This document shows, in pieces, positions 12,754-23,702 of a stretch of 64,000 bases of DNA. Made by a program: the position numbers and the translations under genes. How positions within the stretch are numbered: position 1 is the stretch's first letter; every line of letters starts with the position of its first letter. The notes below the pieces were generated by a model. It did no database searches, was not told the DNA's origin, and was given only the letters and a program-made list of their open reading frames with translations. Source of the DNA: Noviherbaspirillum pedocola (GTDB taxonomy: Bacteria > Pseudomonadota > Gammaproteobacteria > Burkholderiales > Burkholderiaceae_D); NCBI RefSeq assembly GCF_016632335.1, contig NZ_JAEPBG010000002.1, positions 496,001 to 560,000 of the forward strand, read 5' to 3'.

Positions 12754-14061
12754 ATGACCCAATCCGAAAACAAAGCTACGCTGTCGTTCTCCGATGGCAC
12801 GACCCCGTCGATCGACTTCCCGATCTACAAGGGTACGATCGGTCCCGATGTCGTCGACATCCGCAAGCTGTACGGCGCCACCGGCACCTTCACCTATGAC
12901 CCGGGCTTCATGTCGACCGCCTCGTGCAATTCGTCGATCACCTATATCGACGGCGACAAGGGCGAGCTGCTGTACCGCGGTTATCCGATCGAACAGCTCG
13001 CGGTGAATTGCGACTTCCTCGAAACCTGCTACCTGCTGCTCAACGGCGAGCTGCCGAACGCAAAGCAGAAGGAAGACTTCAGCGGCACCGTGACCCGTCA
13101 CACGATGGTGCACGAGCAGATGCAGTTCTTCTATCGCGGTTTCCGCCGCGATGCGCATCCGATGTCGGTGCTGGTCGGCACCGTCGGCGCACTGTCCTCG
13201 TTCTACCATGACTCGCTGGACATCAATGATCCGCATCACCGCGAAGTGTCGGCAATCCGCCTGATCGCGAAGATGCCGACGCTGGTCGCCATGGCCTATA
13301 AGTATTCCGTTGGCCAGCCTTTCGTTTATCCGCGCAACGACCTGTCCTACAGCGCCAACTTCATGCGCATGATGTTCTCGAACCCGTGCGAGGAGTACAA
13401 GGTCAACGACGTGCTGGTGCGCGCGCTCGACCGTATCCTGATCCTGCATGCGGACCACGAGCAGAACGCTTCCACTTCCACCGTGCGCCTGGCAGGTTCT
13501 TCCGGCGCCAATCCGTTCGCCTGTATCGCTGCCGGCATCGCCTGCCTGTGGGGCCCGGCGCACGGCGGTGCAAACGAAGCGGCGCTGAACATGCTGCGCG
13601 AGATCGGTTCGGCCGACAAGATCGGCGAGTTCGTCAAGCAGGTGAAGGACAAGAGCTCGGGCGTGAAGCTGATGGGTTTCGGTCACCGCGTGTACAAGAA
13701 TTACGATCCGCGCGCCAAGCTCATGCGCGAAACCTGCTACGAAGTGCTGAACGAACTCGGCCTGCAGAACGATCCGCTGTTCAAGCTGGCGATGGCCTTG
13801 GAGAAGGTTGCGCTGGAAGACGATTACTTCGTATCGCGCAAGCTGTACCCGAACGTCGACTTCTACTCGGGCATCGTGCAATCGGCACTGGGCATCCCGG
13901 TCTCGCTGTTCACCGGTATCTTCGCGATGGCCCGCACCATCGGCTGGATCGCGCAGTGGAACGAGATGATTTCGGATCCGGAACAGAAGATCGGCCGTCC
14001 GCGTCAGCTGTACGTCGGCCCGACCCGTCGCGACGTGCCGACGATGGATAAGCGCGCCTGA
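12754..14061 (+). CDS. gltA: Citrate synthase (type II)
   Basis: Condenses oxaloacetate and acetyl-CoA to citrate. The length of 435 residues is typical of the hexameric, NADH-sensitive type of Gram-negative bacteria. Conserved elements are [13 protein letters not shown] near the N-terminus, [13 protein letters not shown] with an active-site histidine (about residue 230), [12 protein letters not shown] with a second histidine, and [15 protein letters not shown] final [16 protein letters not shown] segment closes the protein. The ribosome site GAAGGAAGAG precedes the ATG. It follows sdhE by 89 bp and ends with a strong terminator. Confidence 0.98.
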   Translation: MTQSENKATLSFSDGTTPSIDFPIYKGTIGPDVVDIRKLYGATGTFTYDPGFMSTASCNSSITYIDGDKGELLYRGYPIEQLAVNCDFLETCYLLLNGELPNAKQKEDFSGTVTRHTMVHEQMQFFYRGFRRDAHPMSVLVGTVGALSSFYHDSLDINDPHHREVSAIRLIAKMPTLVAMAYKYSVGQPFVYPRNDLSYSANFMRMMFSNPCEEYKVNDVLVRALDRILILHADHEQNASTSTVRLAGSSGANPFACIAAGIACLWGPAHGGANEAALNMLREIGSADKIGEFVKQVKDKSSGVKLMGFGHRVYKNYDPRAKLMRETCYEVLNELGLQNDPLFKLAMALEKVALEDDYFVSRKLYPNVDFYSGIVQSALGIPVSLFTGIFAMARTIGWIAQWNEMISDPEQKIGRPRQLYVGPTRRDVPTMDKRA

Positions 14062-14105
14062 GTAAGTAGCGGCTTGCCGACGCTGCGACAGGTCGGCTTG
14101 ATGAC

Positions 14106-14139
14106 AAACGTCCCCTCCCATGAGGGGACGTTTTCTTTT
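14106..14139 (+). terminator. Rho-independent terminator after gltA
   Basis: The stem AAACGTCCCCT / AGGGGACGTTT with loop CCCATG is followed by a T-rich tail (TTTTCTTTT). It closes the sdhCDAB-sdhE-gltA transcription unit. Confidence 0.9.
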
Positions 14140-14331
14140 GGCGCGTCGTATCGACGCGATGCGACATGTCAAACCGGCAGCCCGGCCGATGAAAACCACT
14201 GGTGACGAAGCCTATCAAGTCGCGCTGCCCGGATGATGTCGGTCAATCCAGGCATTGATCTTGACCAAGTTTGCCGAACTCCCGCCAGCAGCCTGCAACA
14301 GGCTGTCCTTGCTCACCGGAGAGGACAGGAA

Positions 14332-15186
14332 ATGAACAACTTCCCGCAGAAACATGTTGCTAATGCCATGGTCTCGCAAAACATCTTCCAGGGGCTCAAC
14401 GCGTCCGTACTGCGGCTCGTGGAATCCTTCCTGTCACAGCAGGATGCATGCAGCCTGCGCTTGAGTTCAAGATATGTGTATGCCCAGTTGGCGGCGATGG
14501 CTCCGGAAAATCCGTTCCTCGCCGCGTGCTCGCCTGTCCGGCTGACACAGGGTGTGAGCGTTGTCGCCGGCAGGGCGCGGAATTCGTCTGTCCATGCCAC
14601 ACAGCGGCGCACGCATGCAGCGTCACTGCCAGCAAATATTGAGGTGGAATTCAAGGCCTTATGCATGCCCGCGCACAAGGAGGGAAGCAGCAGTCACGCT
14701 ATCCGCGGGATGCTGGTGAGGCTGTCACAGTTAGACGAGGTGAGCCGGGAGGAGGGCGTGCGCGTGATCTGTGAGCGTTTGTTTGAAGCGAGGCCTGGGG
14801 CGCGCCCGGAAATCGTATGGCAACTGCGTGAGCGCTTCGAGGACGCATTCGGCGATTCGAAGCTGTTCACGCGGATTCTTTCCTGGTTGACGCGCAGTCT
14901 CGATGCGCACATACGGGCGCTGGCAAGGCATCAGTCCGACGTCGAGGCGTCGGTGCTGGCGACGCAAACGGCGTCTCATGTAGAAATATGCATCTATGTG
15001 GTCCGCTTCTCGTCAGGGCTAGAGGATGAGGAGTGTGCTCGCACTCTGCGGGGCCTGCTGGGCGTCGCAGGCCGCTTGCCCGCCCAGGAGCGACCCAGGG
15101 TGTACGCATGGATCGTCGAGATTGCCAGAGTGCTTCCCGCCCGCTGCCTCGATGAGGCGTTGAACCAATGTATCCATGAATACTGA
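14332..15186 (+). CDS. Unknown protein with an F-box-like N-terminal motif
   Basis: I do not recognise the family. The 284-residue frame starts at 14332, where GGAGAGGACAGGA precedes the ATG; an in-frame ATG 99 bp upstream lacks such a site. Residues 20-55 read like an F-box: a Leu-rich helix (GLNASVLRLVESFLSQQD) followed by ACSLRLSSRYVYAQL, matching the spacing of L..-VL..-I..-FL...D...L.L.SR. The rest is predominantly helical without signal peptide or membrane segment. The C-terminus (RGLLGVAGRLPAQERP, then IVEIARVLPARCLDEAL) looks like a degenerate helical repeat. Codons rare in the neighbours (TTA, CTA, ATA, AGA) occur. It interrupts the interval between gltA and odhA. F-box proteins in bacteria are usually effectors acting on host ubiquitin ligases; that is inference here. 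Confidence 0.6.
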   Translation: MNNFPQKHVANAMVSQNIFQGLNASVLRLVESFLSQQDACSLRLSSRYVYAQLAAMAPENPFLAACSPVRLTQGVSVVAGRARNSSVHATQRRTHAASLPANIEVEFKALCMPAHKEGSSSHAIRGMLVRLSQLDEVSREEGVRVICERLFEARPGARPEIVWQLRERFEDAFGDSKLFTRILSWLTRSLDAHIRALARHQSDVEASVLATQTASHVEICIYVVRFSSGLEDEECARTLRGLLGVAGRLPAQERPRVYAWIVEIARVLPARCLDEALNQCIHEY

Positions 15187-15509
15187 ATCAAACATCGCCG
15201 GGCTCGGCAGTGGGCACCTTTTGCCGCCCCTGCTGATGAGCAGGTGCGCCGATATCAACGTCGCGCCTACTGCGTCCATGCGCGCATCTGGCGAGTGCCG
15301 ACGACGCTTGTGAAAATGCGTAACAGCAAGCCGCTCATGCTGGGTTTGTATGTTATTCTTTCGCCCTTGATTTCCTCGGCTCAGGTCGAACAGGTCCTTC
15401 CCCACAACTTGATGTCTCGTAAGTGCAATCCGCTATCCGGTCAGGCCGTGTCGCGGAAGGTTTTGATAACCCGCCAATTTCGCGAAGCGCGAAGAAAGGT
15501 GAGCAAAAG
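15187..15509. other. Upstream region of odhA, no gene supported
   Basis: This 323-bp stretch separates the F-box-like gene from odhA. A short frame with a signal-peptide-like segment around 15313-15513 runs into odhA and is not convincing as a gene. An AT-richer segment (TTTGTATGTTATTCTTTC, about 15345-15362) is the best place for the odhA operon promoter, but no good -35/-10 pair can be fixed. Confidence 0.4.
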
Positions 15510-18365
15510 ATGATGCAGCAATACTCTTCCAATTCGTATCTGTTTGGAGGTAACGCGCCCTACGTTGAAGAACTGTACGAGGCCTACCTCAACAATCCCG
15601 GATCTGTTCCCGATAACTGGCGTGCGTATTTCGACGCCATGCAGCATGTTCCAGCCGTCGATGGTTCCAGCCGTCCCGACGTTCCCCACGCCCCCGTCAT
15701 CGCATCCTTTGCCGAGCGCGCCAAGCAGGGTCCGATCCGTACCGTCACCGCCGGTGACGATGCCGACATGGGCCGCAAGCGCGTCGCCGTCACCCAGCTG
15801 ATCGCCGCCTACCGCTTCCTCGGCCAACGCTGGGCCAATCTCGATCCGCTGCAACGCCAGGAACGTCCCGCCATCCCTGAACTCGAACCCTCGTTCTACG
15901 GCTTCTCCGATGCCGACATGGACACGGTGTTCAACATCAGCAATACCTACTTCGGCGGTGAAACCGCAAGCCTGCGCGATCTGCTCAACGCGCTGCGCGA
16001 CACCTACTGCCGCTCGATCGGCGCCGAATTCATGTACGTGACCGACCCGACCGAGAAGCGCTGGATGCAGGAGCGCCTGGAATCGGGCCGCGCCACGCCG
16101 AGCTTCTCCGGCGAGAAGAAGCGTCACATCCTCGAGCGCCTCACCGCGGCCGAAGGCCTGGAGCGCTATCTGCACACCAAGTACGTCGGCCAGAAGCGCT
16201 TCTCGCTCGAAGGCGGCGAAAGCTTCATCGCCTCGCTCGATGAAACCGTGCAGCGCGCCGGCGAAAAGGGCGTGCAGGAAATCGTCATCGGCATGGCCCA
16301 CCGCGGTCGCCTGAATGTGCTGGTCAACATCCTCGGCAAGATGCCGCAGGACCTGTTCGCCGAATTCGAAGGCAAGCATCCGGACGACCTGCCGGCCGGC
16401 GACGTGAAGTATCACCAGGGCTTCTCGTCCGACGTCACCACCCCGGGCGGCCCGGTCCACCTGTCGCTGGCCTTCAACCCGTCACACCTTGAAATCGTCA
16501 ACCCGGTGGTCGAAGGTTCGGCCAAGGCGCGCATGGACCGTCGCGGCGACAAGGATGGCTCGCAGGTGCTGCCGGTGCTGGTGCACGGCGATGCTGCATT
16601 TGCTGGCCAGGGCGTCGTCATGGAAACCCTGAACCTGGCGCAGACTCGCGGCTACGGCACGGGCGGCACGGTGCACATCGTCATCAACAACCAGATCGGC
16701 TTCACCACTTCCGATCCGCGCGACACCCGCTCGACGCTGTACTGCTCGGACGTGGTCAAGATGATCGAGGCGCCCGTGCTGCACGTGAATGGCGACGATC
16801 CGGAAGCGGTTGTTTTCGCGACCCAGATCGCCATCGACTACCGCATGCAGTTCAAGAAGGACATCGTGGTCGACATCGTTTGCTACCGCAAGCTTGGCCA
16901 CAATGAGCAGGACACCCCGGCGCTGACGCAGCCGCTGATGTACAAGAAGATCGCCAAGCACCCGGGCACCCGCAAGCTGTACGCCGACAAGCTGGCCACG
17001 CAAGGCATGATCCCGGCCGAGGCTGGCGACGAGCTGGTGCGTGCCTACCGCGACGCGATGGATGCCGGCCGCCACACGGTCGATCCGGTGATCTCGAACT
17101 TCAAGAGCAAGTACGCGGTCGACTGGATGCCGTTCCTGAACCGCAAGTGGACCGATGCCGCCGACACCGCGGTGCCGCTGGCCGAACTGAAGCGCCTGGC
17201 TACGCGCATCACCTCGGTGCCGGAAAACTTCAAGCCGCATCCGCTGGTTGAAAAGGTGCTGGCCGACCGCGCCGCAATGGGCCGCGGCGAGCTCAACCTC
17301 GACTGGGGCATGGGCGAGCATCTGGCGTATGCATCGCTGGTATCTTCCGGCTACAGCGTGCGCCTGACCGGCCAGGACGCCGGCCGCGGCACCTTCGTGC
17401 ATCGCCATTCGGTGTTGCACGACCAGAACCGCGAGCGTTGGGATGCGGGCAGCTTTGTGCCGCTGCAGCATGTGTCCGAGCAGCAGGCGCCGTTCACCGT
17501 GATCGACTCGGTGTTGTCGGAAGAGGCAGTGCTCGGTTTCGAGTACGGCTATTCCACCGCCGAGCCGAACACGCTGACGATCTGGGAAGCGCAGTTCGGC
17601 GACTTCGCCAACGGCGCGCAGGTCGTTATTGACCAGTTCATCAGCTCCGGTGAAGTGAAGTGGGGCCGCGCTTCGGGCCTGGTCATGATGCTGCCGCATG
17701 GTTATGAAGGCCAGGGTCCGGAACACTCGTCCGCGCGCCTGGAGCGTTATCTGCAGCTGTGCGCCGACAACAACATGCAGGTGGTGCAGCCGACCACCGC
17801 GGCGCAGATCTTCCATCTGCTGCGCCGGCAGATGATCCGTCTGTTCCGCAAGCCGCTGGTCATCATGACGCCGAAGTCGCTGCTGCGTAACAAGGATGCG
17901 GGCTCGCCGCTGACCGATCTGGCCAAGGGCTCCTTCCAGACCGTGATCGGCGAAGTCGACGACAGCATCGACGTGCGCAAGGTCAAGCGCGTCGTCGCCT
18001 GCTCGGGCAAGGTGTATTACGACCTGGTGAATGCGCGCAAGGAGCGTGGCGCGGCCGATGTCGCCATCATACGCGTCGAGCAGCTGTATCCGTTCCCGCA
18101 CAAGGCTTTCGCGACCGAGTTGAAGCGCTTCCCGAACTTCACCGAGCTGGTGTGGGCGCAGGATGAGCCGCAGAACCAGGGTCCGTGGTTCCAGATCCAG
18201 CACAACATCTTCGAGAACCTGGATGAAGGTCAGCGCCTGGCCTACGCCGGCCGTCCGGCCAGCGCTTCGCCGGCCGTCGGTTACTACGACAAGCACTATG
18301 CGCAGCAGAAGGCGCTGCTCGACACCGCCTTCTCCAAGCTCAAGGGCTTCATCCTGACCAAATAA
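15510..18365 (+). CDS. odhA: 2-oxoglutarate dehydrogenase E1 component
   Basis: The thiamine-diphosphate decarboxylase of the 2-oxoglutarate dehydrogenase complex, which turns 2-oxoglutarate into succinyl-CoA. It is 951 residues long from the ATG at 15510 (a second ATG follows immediately). The site GAAAGGTGAG lies upstream, and [20 protein letters not shown] is the expected N-terminus. Visible family segments are [19 protein letters not shown]-type [12 protein letters not shown], and the ThDP-binding region [11 protein letters not shown] to NNQIGFTTS. Later come [13 protein letters not shown] and the C-terminal [20 protein letters not shown]. It forms an operon with odhB and lpdA. Confidence 0.98.
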   Translation: MMQQYSSNSYLFGGNAPYVEELYEAYLNNPGSVPDNWRAYFDAMQHVPAVDGSSRPDVPHAPVIASFAERAKQGPIRTVTAGDDADMGRKRVAVTQLIAAYRFLGQRWANLDPLQRQERPAIPELEPSFYGFSDADMDTVFNISNTYFGGETASLRDLLNALRDTYCRSIGAEFMYVTDPTEKRWMQERLESGRATPSFSGEKKRHILERLTAAEGLERYLHTKYVGQKRFSLEGGESFIASLDETVQRAGEKGVQEIVIGMAHRGRLNVLVNILGKMPQDLFAEFEGKHPDDLPAGDVKYHQGFSSDVTTPGGPVHLSLAFNPSHLEIVNPVVEGSAKARMDRRGDKDGSQVLPVLVHGDAAFAGQGVVMETLNLAQTRGYGTGGTVHIVINNQIGFTTSDPRDTRSTLYCSDVVKMIEAPVLHVNGDDPEAVVFATQIAIDYRMQFKKDIVVDIVCYRKLGHNEQDTPALTQPLMYKKIAKHPGTRKLYADKLATQGMIPAEAGDELVRAYRDAMDAGRHTVDPVISNFKSKYAVDWMPFLNRKWTDAADTAVPLAELKRLATRITSVPENFKPHPLVEKVLADRAAMGRGELNLDWGMGEHLAYASLVSSGYSVRLTGQDAGRGTFVHRHSVLHDQNRERWDAGSFVPLQHVSEQQAPFTVIDSVLSEEAVLGFEYGYSTAEPNTLTIWEAQFGDFANGAQVVIDQFISSGEVKWGRASGLVMMLPHGYEGQGPEHSSARLERYLQLCADNNMQVVQPTTAAQIFHLLRRQMIRLFRKPLVIMTPKSLLRNKDAGSPLTDLAKGSFQTVIGEVDDSIDVRKVKRVVACSGKVYYDLVNARKERGAADVAIIRVEQLYPFPHKAFATELKRFPNFTELVWAQDEPQNQGPWFQIQHNIFENLDEGQRLAYAGRPASASPAVGYYDKHYAQQKALLDTAFSKLKGFILTK

Positions 18366-18378
18366 CCCTGCGATACAG

Positions 18379-18413
18379 CGCAAGTGGCGGGCATGCGACA
18401 TGCCCGCCGCGCT
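18379..18413 (+). other. Intercistronic stem-loop between odhA and odhB
   Basis: GGCGGGCATG and CATGCCCGCC (18387-18409) form a perfect 10-bp stem with a 3-base loop, and flanking AGCGC/GCGCT can extend it. There is no T run, so it is more likely a processing or stability element than a terminator. Confidence 0.5.
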
Positions 18414-18450
18414 TACCCGCTGCATTTACCCGATCTACACGGAGTCATAC

Positions 18451-19719
18451 ATGGCAATTCTCGAAGTCAAAGTCCCGCAACTGTCCGAATCCGTCGCCGA
18501 AGCGACGCTGCTGCAATGGCACAAGAAGCCCGGCGAAGCCGTGGCCCGCGATGAAAACCTGATCGACATCGAGACCGACAAGGTCGTGCTCGAGCTGCCG
18601 GCGCCGGACGCTGGCGTGATTACCGAAATCATCAAGGGCGATGGCAGCACCGTCGTCGCCGGCGAAGTGATCGCCAAGATCGATACCGAAGCCAAGGCCG
18701 GCGCTGCCGCTGCACCGGCTGCAGCCGCAGCGCCTGCGGCCGTCGCTCCCGCCGCGCAGGAAGCGACCGCCGCGATCGCCAGCGCAGCATCGAAGGCGTC
18801 TTCCGGCGTAGCGATGCCGGCCGCAGCCAAGATGCTGGCTGACAACAATCTCGCCGTGGCAGATGTCTCCGGCACCGGCCGCGACGGTCGCGTGACCAAG
18901 GGCGATGTGCTGGCCAAGCTGGAAAGCAAGCCGGCCGCAGCCCCGGCCGCCGCTCCGGCTCCGGCCGCCAAGCCGGCGCTGGCGCAAGTCGCCGCGCCGA
19001 CGCAGCTGGCCCTGGGCGACCGCCCCGAGCAGCGCGTGCCGATGACCCGCCTGCGCGCGCGCATCGCCGAGCGCCTGCTGCAATCGCAATCGACCAACGC
19101 CATCCTCACCACCTTCAATGAAGTCAACATGAAGCCGGTGATGGACTTGCGCAACAAGTACAAGGACAAGTTCGAGAAAGAACACGGCGTCAAGCTTGGC
19201 TTCATGGGCTTCTTCGTCAAGGCCGCTGTTGCCGCGCTGAAGAAGTACCCGATCATCAACGCCTCGGTCGATGGCAATGACATCGTCTACCACGGCTACT
19301 TCGACATCGGCATCGCGGTCGGCTCGCCGCGCGGCCTGGTTGTGCCTATCCTGCGCGACTGCGATCAGATGTCGATCGCCGATATCGAGAAGAAGATCGG
19401 CGAATTCGCGACCAAGGCCCGCGACGGCAAGCTGACCCTGGACGAGCTGTCCGGCGGCACCTTCTCGATCTCGAATGGCGGCACCTTCGGCTCGATGCTG
19501 TCGACCCCGATCATCAACCCGCCGCAATCGGCCATCCTCGGCATCCATGCGACCAAGGACCGCGCGGTGGTGGAAAACGGCGAGATCGTGATCCGCCCGA
19601 TGAACTACCTGGCGATGTCCTACGACCATCGCATCATCGACGGCCGCGAAGCGGTTCTCGGTCTGGTGGCGATGAAGGAAGCGCTGGAAGATCCGGCACG
19701 TCTGCTGCTCGACCTGTAA
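18451..19719 (+). CDS. odhB: Dihydrolipoyllysine-residue succinyltransferase (E2 of 2-oxoglutarate dehydrogenase)
   Basis: Transfers the succinyl group to CoA on a lipoyl arm. The 422 residues comprise one N-terminal lipoyl domain (about 1-75) with the lipoylated lysine in [10 protein letters not shown]. An Ala/Pro-rich linker follows, then a peripheral-subunit-binding domain (about 125-165, with [16 protein letters not shown]). A C-terminal catalytic domain carries [13 protein letters not shown] with the catalytic His and Asp. The start at 18451 gives the canonical [16 protein letters not shown] single lipoyl domain is typical of the 2-oxoglutarate rather than pyruvate complex. Middle gene of odhA-odhB-lpdA. 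Confidence 0.98.
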   Translation: MAILEVKVPQLSESVAEATLLQWHKKPGEAVARDENLIDIETDKVVLELPAPDAGVITEIIKGDGSTVVAGEVIAKIDTEAKAGAAAAPAAAAAPAAVAPAAQEATAAIASAASKASSGVAMPAAAKMLADNNLAVADVSGTGRDGRVTKGDVLAKLESKPAAAPAAAPAPAAKPALAQVAAPTQLALGDRPEQRVPMTRLRARIAERLLQSQSTNAILTTFNEVNMKPVMDLRNKYKDKFEKEHGVKLGFMGFFVKAAVAALKKYPIINASVDGNDIVYHGYFDIGIAVGSPRGLVVPILRDCDQMSIADIEKKIGEFATKARDGKLTLDELSGGTFSISNGGTFGSMLSTPIINPPQSAILGIHATKDRAVVENGEIVIRPMNYLAMSYDHRIIDGREAVLGLVAMKEALEDPARLLLDL

Positions 19720-19735
19720 GCGTCGGGCAAAAAAC

Positions 19736-19764
19736 GAATGGCGGCGCAAGGCCGCCATTCTTTT
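19736..19764 (+). terminator. Terminator-like hairpin between odhB and lpdA
   Basis: A perfect 10-bp stem GAATGGCGGC / GCCGCCATTC with loop GCAAG is followed by TTTTG. It sits inside the operon, 21 bp before the lpdA start, so it could reduce read-through and lower the amount of E3 relative to E1 and E2. Confidence 0.75.
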
Positions 19765-19785
19765 GTGTAAGAACAGAGGAAATCT

Positions 19786-21213
<1,428 letters not shown>

Positions 21214-21246
21214 ACGAGCCGGCAGCGTTGACTGAGAGAGGCAAGC

Positions 21247-21672
21247 ATGCGCAGGTTTTCGATGGCGGCAATCTCGGCAATGGCCGGACTGGCCGCCGTG
21301 CTGGAAGGCTGCGCAAGCGCCCCGATCAGTAACGATGTGATTTTCGAAGCCGTGAGCCGCGGCCAGCCCGTTCCTGACGTTAGCTGCCTGGTGCGGACCG
21401 TGGAAGGCAGCGCGCAGATCACCACGCCGGCGCGGCTGCCGGTACGCAACACCGCCGGCGATCTGCGCGTCGTGTGCGACAAGCCGGGCTTTCGAACTTC
21501 CGAAGTGATCTACCGTGCCGGCGTGTATGGCGGTCCGGCTAGCAGCGTCGGACTGGGCGTGGCCTCGGGTGGCTCGGTCGGCGTCGGGCTCGGCTTTGGC
21601 GTGCCCATCGGCGGCGCTTATCGTGGAAGCGGCGTGCCCGAACGTGTCGTGATTGAAATGAATCCGCTATAG
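21247..21672 (+). CDS. Small predicted lipoprotein, function unknown
   Basis: A 141-residue protein with an N-terminal hydrophobic signal ending in a lipobox-like LEGC (Cys at about residue 22), suggesting lipid attachment. The small hydrophobic-plus-glutamate pattern is not ideal. The mature part has two cysteines, in VSCLV and VVCDKPGF, that could form a disulfide, and a glycine- and valine-rich repeat-like C-terminal third (about residues 97-128). I do not recognise the family. It starts 33 bp after lpdA and ends before a terminator, so it is probably the last gene of the odhA operon. Confidence 0.75.
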   Translation: MRRFSMAAISAMAGLAAVLEGCASAPISNDVIFEAVSRGQPVPDVSCLVRTVEGSAQITTPARLPVRNTAGDLRVVCDKPGFRTSEVIYRAGVYGGPASSVGLGVASGGSVGVGLGFGVPIGGAYRGSGVPERVVIEMNPL

Positions 21673-21757
21673 GGCGCGCATGCGCCATCTGCGTTTATAA
21701 GTTATAGCAGCCTGCGTCTGCAGCACCCGCGAGATGGCGCAGGCGCGTGAATCCACG

Positions 21758-21781
21758 GGCGAGCAAGGTCTCGCCTTTTTT
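21758..21781 (+). terminator. Rho-independent terminator before zapE
   Basis: Stem GGCGAG / CTCGCC with loop CAAGGT is followed by TTTTTT. It separates the odhA-lpdA-lipoprotein unit from zapE. Confidence 0.75.
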
Positions 21782-21816
21782 GTGAGCGCATGCGAAGCAT
21801 GCGAGGGACCAGGAAT

Positions 21817-22914
21817 ATGGATGTCCGTGAATACTATGAACACGCGCTGAAGGAACGCGGCTTCCAGGCTGACCCTGCACAGCGCGCCGCGATCGAGCGC
21901 CTGCAGCGTGCCTATGAAGAGTGGGTTGCGTACAAGGGGCAGCGCTCGAATGCTTTCAAGCGCCTGGTCAGCCGTCCTCAGGTGCCACGCGGCGTCTACA
22001 TGTGGGGAGGCGTCGGGCGCGGCAAGTCCTTTTTGATGGACAGCTTCTATCTGGTGGTGCCCGTGGTGCGCAAGACGCGGCTGCATTTCCATGAGTTCAT
22101 GCGCGGCGTGCATCGCCAGCTCGATGAATTGAAGGGCGTGGCCGATCCGCTGGATGAAGTGGCGCGTCGGATTGCGAAGAAATACCGGCTGATCTGTTTC
22201 GATGAATTCCATGTGTCGGACATCGCCGACGCGATGATCCTGTACAACCTGCTCAAGGCGCTGTTCGACAATGGCGTGTCCTTCGTGATGACCTCTAACT
22301 ACGAGCCGAGCACGTTGTATCCGAATGGTTTGCACCGCGATCGTATGCTGCCGACCATCGAGTTGCTGAAGGAGCGCATGGATGTGATGTGCGTCGATGC
22401 CGGCATCGATTACCGTAAGCGCGCGCTGGAACAAGTCGAGGCTTATCACACGCCGCTCGGACCCGAGGCGGACCGCGCGCTGCGTCATGCCTACGCCAGC
22501 GTTGCCGAGACCGAAGATGAGGAGCCGCGCATACGCATCGAATCGCGCGAGATCGTTTGCCTGCGCCGCGCCGGCGGCGTGATCTGGTTTGATTTCGCAT
22601 CGCTGTGCGGCGGACCGCGCTCGCAGAACGACTATCTCGAAATCTCCAGCCGATTTCACACGGTGATACTGTCGGGCATACCGCGCATGTCGGCGGCAAT
22701 GTCTTCTGAAGCGCGGCGCTTCACCTGGCTGATCGATGTGTTTTACGATCACAAGGTCAAGCTGTTGATGTCGGCCGAAGTGCCGCCCGAGGAGCTCTAT
22801 ACCGAGGGCATGCTGGCCAACGAATTCCACCGCACCGTTTCCCGCATCATCGAGATGCAGTCGCGTGAATACATGGACTCGGAACGGCGCAAAGTCTCGG
22901 AGTCGCTTTCCTGA
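21817..22914 (+). CDS. zapE: Cell division protein ZapE (AFG1-family ATPase)
   Basis: An AAA-type ATPase of the AFG1/LACE1 family; in Escherichia coli ZapE associates with the FtsZ ring and the membrane. The protein is 365 residues from the ATG at 21817, which is preceded by AGGGACCAGGA. The Walker A motif is GGVGRGKSFLMD (about residue 67), Walker B FDEFHVSDIAD (about 128), and the sensor segment FVMTSNYEPSTLYPNGLHRDR (about 157) is well conserved. It is about 100 bp after the terminator of the odhA unit, a gene order common in Burkholderiales. Its stop codon overlaps the next start by one base. Confidence 0.92.
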   Translation: MDVREYYEHALKERGFQADPAQRAAIERLQRAYEEWVAYKGQRSNAFKRLVSRPQVPRGVYMWGGVGRGKSFLMDSFYLVVPVVRKTRLHFHEFMRGVHRQLDELKGVADPLDEVARRIAKKYRLICFDEFHVSDIADAMILYNLLKALFDNGVSFVMTSNYEPSTLYPNGLHRDRMLPTIELLKERMDVMCVDAGIDYRKRALEQVEAYHTPLGPEADRALRHAYASVAETEDEEPRIRIESREIVCLRRAGGVIWFDFASLCGGPRSQNDYLEISSRFHTVILSGIPRMSAAMSSEARRFTWLIDVFYDHKVKLLMSAEVPPEELYTEGMLANEFHRTVSRIIEMQSREYMDSERRKVSESLS

Positions 22915-23702
22915 TGAATCATTCTTCGATGCCGCGCTCGCGCGCTGCGCAACTGCTCGCGGCATGTGCCGCGTTGACCACCACGTTGCTGTTGACGATG
23001 AGCAGCGCTTCTGCCACGCCGCAGGAATTGGCGCAGCGTTATCCGAAAGACGGCTTCAACACGGTCGAGCAGGCCGATCAGGCCTTGAACGAAGTACGGC
23101 AGGAGCGCGCGGCGGTGGAAGCCGAGTTCGCCGATGCGCAATACGCCTGTTACAGCAAGTTCTTTTCCAGTCCCTGCGTCGAGCATGCGAAGGAGCAGCG
23201 GCGTGATGCGCTGAAGACGATACGCGCGGTGGAAGTTGACGCCGAAGCGTACAAGCGCCGGCAGACCGTGGTTGAGCGCGACCGGGCACTGCAGCAGCAG
23301 GCCGAGCGCGACGCGGCAGAAGCGCCGGAACGCGCGGCCAGGGAAAAGGAAAACGCGGAAAGGGCGGCGCAACGGGAGGCGGATCGCGCTGCCCGTGCTT
23401 CGGCGCAGCCTCCTGGTACGGGAAATCCGCCAGCGACCGCAAAACCGGAACGCGCAGCGCCGGCTCCCGGACGGGACCGCGTTGCCGAGCACGAGGCCAA
23501 AGCGCGCGAACAGCAACGCGAATCCGAGGCGGGCGCAGGGCAGCGCGCGCAAAACATCGCCGATTACCAGCGCAAGCAGGAAGAAGCGAAAGAGCGTCAG
23601 CGCCACGTTGCCGAAAAGGTAGCCGAACGCGAGCAGAAGCTGAAGGAAAAGGCGGCGCAGGGCGGCGCGGCGACTACGCCAGCGCCGGCTGGAGCCAAGT
23701 AA
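22914..23702 (+). CDS. Exported coiled-coil protein rich in Ala, Glu, Arg and Lys
   Basis: A 262-residue protein with an N-terminal signal peptide (hydrophobic stretch about residues 11-33, cleavage near SASA). A short folded segment follows with a Cys pair (QYACYSKFFSSPC, about residues 80-92), then a long charged region dominated by EAR/KAQ-type sequence (about 95-250). A proline-rich break (about 163-185) divides two probable coiled coils. I do not recognise the family. Its start overlaps the zapE stop codon (ATGA), so the two are translationally coupled. The stop abuts that of the convergent phosphatase gene with no gap. Confidence 0.75.
   Translation: MNHSSMPRSRAAQLLAACAALTTTLLLTMSSASATPQELAQRYPKDGFNTVEQADQALNEVRQERAAVEAEFADAQYACYSKFFSSPCVEHAKEQRRDALKTIRAVEVDAEAYKRRQTVVERDRALQQQAERDAAEAPERAAREKENAERAAQREADRAARASAQPPGTGNPPATAKPERAAPAPGRDRVAEHEAKAREQQRESEAGAGQRAQNIADYQRKQEEAKERQRHVAEKVAEREQKLKEKAAQGGAATTPAPAGAK

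Noticed and set aside
15313-15513. Short frame with a signal-peptide-like start (MRNSKPLMLGLYVIL) before odhA
   Set aside because: It has no good ribosome site, no recognisable mature part, and runs across the odhA ribosome site.
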